Assembly (NCBI GenBank): GCA_964461295.1
Contig: CAYWTX010000663.1
Location: 1 to 9,512, forward strand
DNA length: 9,512 nt
Direction of reading: 5' to 3'
From: CAYWTX01 sp964461295
Lineage (GTDB): Bacteria > Planctomycetota > Phycisphaerae > SM23-33
Shown: positions 6,589-9,512 of the stretch, one piece after another
Numbering within the stretch: position 1 is the stretch's first letter
How the letters are laid out: every line of letters starts with the position of its first letter
Notes under the pieces: model-generated
What the model was told of the DNA's origin: nothing
The model's input: the letters and a program-made list of their open reading frames with translations, nothing else
The model's database searches: none
Program-made: the position numbers and the translations under genes

Positions 6589-8328
6589 ATGAACCGCATC
6601 GTTCGGCTGGTTGCGGCCATCGGAGCAGTTGTCGCGGCGGCGGGGTCGGCACCGGCGGCGCGGGGCGCCGATGAGATCGACCGCCTGGTCGAGGAGGTCA
6701 ATCCCCCCGCGCGATTCAAGGACTACAAACCGCGCTTCGCGATCAAGACCGTCGAGGTCCGCGGCGGCCAGCAGACGCACCGGCTCTTCGGCACGCAACT
6801 CCTCAAGGCACGGCCGGAACTGCCGCGGGTCTGCACGATCTTGAGGCAGATGCACCTGCTCATGGACGGCGAGCGGTACGTGGCCGCCCTGAGCGCCGGG
6901 AACGTCACGTTCTACACGGGCAGCCCGGCGGAGAACGTCAACCAACTGCTGGACTTCGACAACTGGATCGAGAACCGGTCTTTCGACATCGATCTTCCGC
7001 TGGGGCCGCGAGTGAAGCACTGGACGGAAGACTGGGAGGAAGGAGTGCGAACGGTCCGCATCGAGGGCGGCACGATCCGGCTCAACTCCCCGCCGCTGGA
7101 CGCCCGAATAGGGGGCGGCACCGTCGCCTTCTCCTGGACCGAGGAGCACGCGGCCAAGGAACTGCCCCCGGGGTTTGTCCAGCCGCAGAAGGACGCCGCC
7201 AAGGCGGGCAAGCCGCAGGCGCGGGCCGAGCACCGGGTGACGATTCGCGTGGACGCCGTGCTGGGTTACGTGGTCGAGCACGAGGTGAAGTACCGGGCCA
7301 ACTTCGTCCGCCAGGATGCCCACACCGGGCAGCCCTCATTTGCCGTGGACTACGGGTCGTTCTTCCCGCACGGCAACACGAACCCCTGGCCGAAGTACCA
7401 GAAGGACTACTCGTACGCATGGCAGTTCTACACGCCCGCAGCCGCGGGCGACATGGCGAGCGGCCGGCGGTTCGGCGCATGGCGGGCCAACGGGGTGAGC
7501 GTCGACAACGTGCGGCGGACGCGGCACACGTTCGTCAAGGGCAACGGCCTGGTGGGGTATCTCAAGAACCCCGCCGGCTGGGGCCTGGCGCTGACCAAGC
7601 CGGAGAACCCCCAGGATCATGCCACGGCCGTGTGCCCGGCGTACGGCGAGTTCTACATGAGCGGCCCGCTGCCGAAGGAGCCGGACGCCAACGGCTTCTA
7701 CGGCATCCACGTGACGCGCCGCTGCACCGGCCTGCCGCCGGAGATCGCCGACTTCATCCTCAGGAACGCCTTTGTCCGCTTCGAGGACCGCAAGGCCCTC
7801 CAGGTACGCCTGGCGGGGGAGGATTTCGAGGACCAGCCGCTACCGTTCACGACGCCGCACAACGCGATCGGCTACTCATGGAACAAGCACCCGGCCGTGC
7901 TCAGCGACGAGCAGGCCCATTCCGGGAAGAAGTCGCTGAAGGTCAAGGGCGTGCCCTACGAGACTGTGACCGGGTCGTTCCCCGGCAAGGAGGTCCCGCC
8001 GGTGCGGTTCGATCCCCGCACGCGCTACCGCACTGAATGCTGGATCAAGGTGGCCGGACAGGACACCGAGGCGTGGGTCTCGCTGCACATGATCGGCCAG
8101 ACGCGCGACCCTAACGCAATCGGCAGGACGCGGAGCGAATCGGTGACGGCCGGGAAGTGGAAGAAGGTGCAATTCGAGACAACGATGCCGCCGGACGGCC
8201 TGGCGGTGATCCTGGGGTTCGTCTGCGTGGGCGGCGGGCAAGCCTACTTCGACGACTTCAAGATCGAGGAATTGCGCCCCGCGCCGCGCCCGCCCGCAAC
8301 GGCGCCGCCTTCGCGAAAGGCTAAGTAG
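6589..8328 (+). CDS. Secreted protein of unknown function with C-terminal CBM-like domain
   Basis: A 579-residue protein. The ATG at 6589 is preceded by AAGGAG at 6575-6580. Residues 1-27 form a signal peptide (LVAAIGAVVAAAG, likely cleavage at ARGA-DE). Residues 30-405 are a beta-rich region with many aromatic residues (for example HGNTNPWPKY near 261-270 and SYAWQFY near 275-281) that I cannot assign to a family; it contains few cysteines. Residues about 411-562 look like a CenC/CBM4_9-type galactose-binding fold: a FEDQPLP start, AHSGKKSLKV, RYRTECWIKVAG, GKWKKVQFETTMP and YFDDFKIEEL at the end, in the usual order. A Pro/Ala-rich basic tail follows. Binding of a polysaccharide outside the cytoplasm is inferred from this domain; no catalytic site was recognised. 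The leader of the gene abuts the palindromic element, and the gene converges on the MFS transporter gene. Confidence 0.85.
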   Translation: MNRIVRLVAAIGAVVAAAGSAPAARGADEIDRLVEEVNPPARFKDYKPRFAIKTVEVRGGQQTHRLFGTQLLKARPELPRVCTILRQMHLLMDGERYVAALSAGNVTFYTGSPAENVNQLLDFDNWIENRSFDIDLPLGPRVKHWTEDWEEGVRTVRIEGGTIRLNSPPLDARIGGGTVAFSWTEEHAAKELPPGFVQPQKDAAKAGKPQARAEHRVTIRVDAVLGYVVEHEVKYRANFVRQDAHTGQPSFAVDYGSFFPHGNTNPWPKYQKDYSYAWQFYTPAAAGDMASGRRFGAWRANGVSVDNVRRTRHTFVKGNGLVGYLKNPAGWGLALTKPENPQDHATAVCPAYGEFYMSGPLPKEPDANGFYGIHVTRRCTGLPPEIADFILRNAFVRFEDRKALQVRLAGEDFEDQPLPFTTPHNAIGYSWNKHPAVLSDEQAHSGKKSLKVKGVPYETVTGSFPGKEVPPVRFDPRTRYRTECWIKVAGQDTEAWVSLHMIGQTRDPNAIGRTRSESVTAGKWKKVQFETTMPPDGLAVILGFVCVGGGQAYFDDFKIEELRPAPRPPATAPPSRKAK

Positions 8329-8484
8329 CGGCGAACGCGGGGATTCCGGCCCGCGTCCGGGATTGCCGTGTCCGCGCGTACATGCATGCAGCGATAGGGG
8401 CGCGCAACTCGGACCCACCGGGGTCATAGTATGAGCCGCCTGATCGAGCGGCGTGAAGGTTACTCTTCGACTGTGTCCAGGATT

Positions 8485-8519
8485 GCGGAGCGTCGAGGCT
8501 CGAGTGTCGAGCGTCGGGG
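8485..8519. repeat. Degenerate heptamer tandem repeat, about five units
   Basis: Units in order are GCGGAGC, GTCGAGG, CTCGAGT, GTCGAGC and GTCGGGG, with consensus GTCGAGN. The central three are the best preserved. It lies in non-coding DNA just before a poly-G stretch and two hairpins. Confidence 0.55.
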
Positions 8520-8536
8520 GGCGGGGGGCGATCCAA

Positions 8537-8560
8537 GCCCCGGCCCGGCGTGGCCGGGGC
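8537..8560. terminator. Perfect GC-rich hairpin between convergent genes, possible terminator
   Basis: GCCCCGGCC (8537-8545) and GGCCGGGGC (8552-8560) form a perfect 9-pair stem around a six-base loop, CGGCGT. The stem is entirely G-C. No T-run follows on either strand, so it is not a classical intrinsic terminator, but a GC-rich hairpin between convergent genes could halt transcription from either side. Confidence 0.4.
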
Positions 8561-8570
8561 ATCCCGCGCA

Positions 8571-8607
8571 AGCAGCAGGCGCCGCCATCGGGGCGACGCC
8601 TGCCGCT
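8571..8607. repeat. Long imperfect hairpin between convergent genes
   Basis: Bases 8571-8586 pair with 8592-8607 around the loop ATCGG. Of 16 positions 14 pair; the mismatches are A8574/C8604 and C8582/A8596. It lies 25 bases past the MFS transporter stop codon and just beyond the hairpin at 8537-8560. It could act as an end-of-transcript structure or be a dispersed palindromic repeat. Confidence 0.45.
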
Positions 8608-8632
8608 ATTGGGTTCCAACCCGTCTCGCACG

Positions 8633-9512
8633 TCAGGCCGGCGGGCCGGAGGCCGACAACTCCACCGGCTTGTACCCGCCGCGGGCGGCGAAGTAGACGA
8701 TCAGCAGGATGTAGCACGCCAACATGATCACCGGGAATATCGCCACCGTCGCCAACGCGCCGTGCTTGGCGGCCGATTCAATCCTCGCCACCTCGGCGCG
8801 AGACTCTTCCTTCGGCAGTTCCTTCACTTTGTCGGGCGACACCGCCTCGTACGCGCCGAACACCCACTTCTTCTCGCCGACGACCTGGGCATAGATCGCC
8901 GGTTGCTGCTCGTGCAGGCGGTTGGTGGCGGCCTTGTCCTGCAGCAGGCCGATGAACGGCCCGCCCAGCACGCCGACAGCCAGCATGCCCATGCCGCCCA
9001 CCGCGTTCAGCGTCAGCGCCCCGCCCCTGGGGCATTGCTCGCTCACCACGCCCAGCATCGTCGGCCAGAAGAACGTCTTGCCCAGCGCGTACAGCGTCGC
9101 CGCGGCGAACACGACGATCCCGGCCGTGTGGCTCAGCCAGAACAGCCCGCCGGCGGCGATGGCGGCGCTGATGGCCAGCAGGCCCAGCGGCTTGAGGCGG
9201 TGAATGATCGGCCCGGCACAGAACCGCAGCACCATCATGATGAACGACGTGTACACCAGCACCCACGCCGGGTGCATCCTCAACTCGGTCTTCATCAACG
9301 GCTCCATCAGGCTGGTGATCCAGCCGTCCGTTCCCAGTTCCGTCGTCGCCAGCGGCATCATGATCAGCATCAGCACGAACAGCATGATGCGCCCGGGGGA
9401 TCGCACGACGAGGGCGAACAGCACGATGATGGCGCCGGCGATGATCGCCTGCGTGCCCAGGGGAAGCTTGAACACGTTGCCGCCGACTTCCATGACGATC
9501 ACCGACACGACC
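8633..9512 (-). CDS. MFS transporter, C-terminal part (5' end beyond the right edge)
   Basis: The frame is open through the right edge and ends with TGA at 8633-8635; 292 residues are visible. Counting from the codon at 9508, hydrophobic helices lie at about 18-36, 39-56, 79-98, 106-125, 128-147, 164-189 and 250-275, consistent with the second half of a 12-helix MFS carrier. Recognisable segments include GTDGWITSLMEP (59-70) after a helix, RFCAGPIIHRLKPLG with its basic loop, and TLYALGKTFFWPTMLGVVSEQ (138-157). A polar loop of about 60 residues (190-249, rich in Lys and Glu) separates the last two helices, longer than is usual in this superfamily. It resembles MFS carriers of sugars or nucleosides, but the substrate cannot be named. 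The codon read as Met at 9508 is an internal GTG, not the start. Confidence 0.85.
   Translation of the reverse strand, partial: VVSVIVMEVGGNVFKLPLGTQAIIAGAIIVLFALVVRSPGRIMLFVLMLIMMPLATTELGTDGWITSLMEPLMKTELRMHPAWVLVYTSFIMMVLRFCAGPIIHRLKPLGLLAISAAIAAGGLFWLSHTAGIVVFAAATLYALGKTFFWPTMLGVVSEQCPRGGALTLNAVGGMGMLAVGVLGGPFIGLLQDKAATNRLHEQQPAIYAQVVGEKKWVFGAYEAVSPDKVKELPKEESRAEVARIESAAKHGALATVAIFPVIMLACYILLIVYFAARGGYKPVELSASGPPA

Larger units (their letters stand above)
8329..8632. other. Convergent intergenic region without a gene
   Basis: These 304 bases separate two converging genes. No open frame with a credible start and protein-like composition was seen on either strand. The left 150 bases are unremarkable apart from two similar stretches, GGGATTCCGG near 8340 and GGGATTGCCG near 8360. 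The right half holds a heptamer tandem repeat and two strong hairpins, listed separately, which may end transcription from both sides. Confidence 0.6.

Noticed and set aside
8611..8622. GGGTT and AACCC as a further hairpin
   Set aside because: The loop would be two bases; with a realistic loop only four pairs remain.
1..9512. CRISPR array, toxin-antitoxin pair, phage or complete insertion sequence
   Set aside because: No spaced direct repeats, transposase, integrase or recognisable defence genes were seen.

Overview
The window is about 9.5 kb of GC-rich bacterial DNA with eight genes, two of them cut by the window edges. The base composition, the many secreted or lipid-anchored proteins, the GTG starts, a CBM-like secreted protein and a tetraheme lipoprotein would all fit an environmental planctomycete or related PVC-group bacterium. 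That placement is an inference from overall character, because no taxonomic marker gene is present.

Left part, plus strand (1-1727). The 3' end of a membrane-anchored ComEA-like helix-hairpin-helix protein overlaps a CPBP-family (CAAX-protease-like) intramembrane protease gene. After 140 bases with a candidate promoter comes a small stand-alone P-loop kinase resembling the kinase domain of polynucleotide kinase.

Centre, minus strand (6340 down to 1778). Three genes read in the same direction: a small four-cysteine protein, a large S41 C-terminal processing protease with a PDZ domain and a long helical N-terminal extension, and a lipoprotein. The lipoprotein joins a degenerate 5'-nucleotidase/metallophosphatase-like domain to a four-heme cytochrome domain. 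The small gene has a good candidate promoter. The gaps of 175 and 119 bases leave it open whether all three share one transcript. The protease and the lipoprotein both act outside the cytoplasm.

Right part. A divergent intergenic region (6341-6588) holds the most striking non-coding structure in the window. It is a pair of oppositely oriented REP-like hairpins sharing the same foot, stem base and loop, with compensated changes in the stem tips. Both lie inside a 15-base perfect terminal inverted repeat that ends at the ribosome binding site of the next gene. That gene (6589-8328, plus) encodes a secreted protein of unknown function with a C-terminal carbohydrate-binding-like beta-sandwich domain. 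It converges on a partial MFS transporter gene (8633 to the right edge, minus). The 304-base gap between them holds a heptamer tandem repeat and two strong GC-rich hairpins.

No tRNA, rRNA, CRISPR array, complete insertion sequence or recognisable defence system was found. The genes do not obviously form one pathway. The clearest candidates for something little described are the palindromic element and the four-cysteine protein next to the protease.
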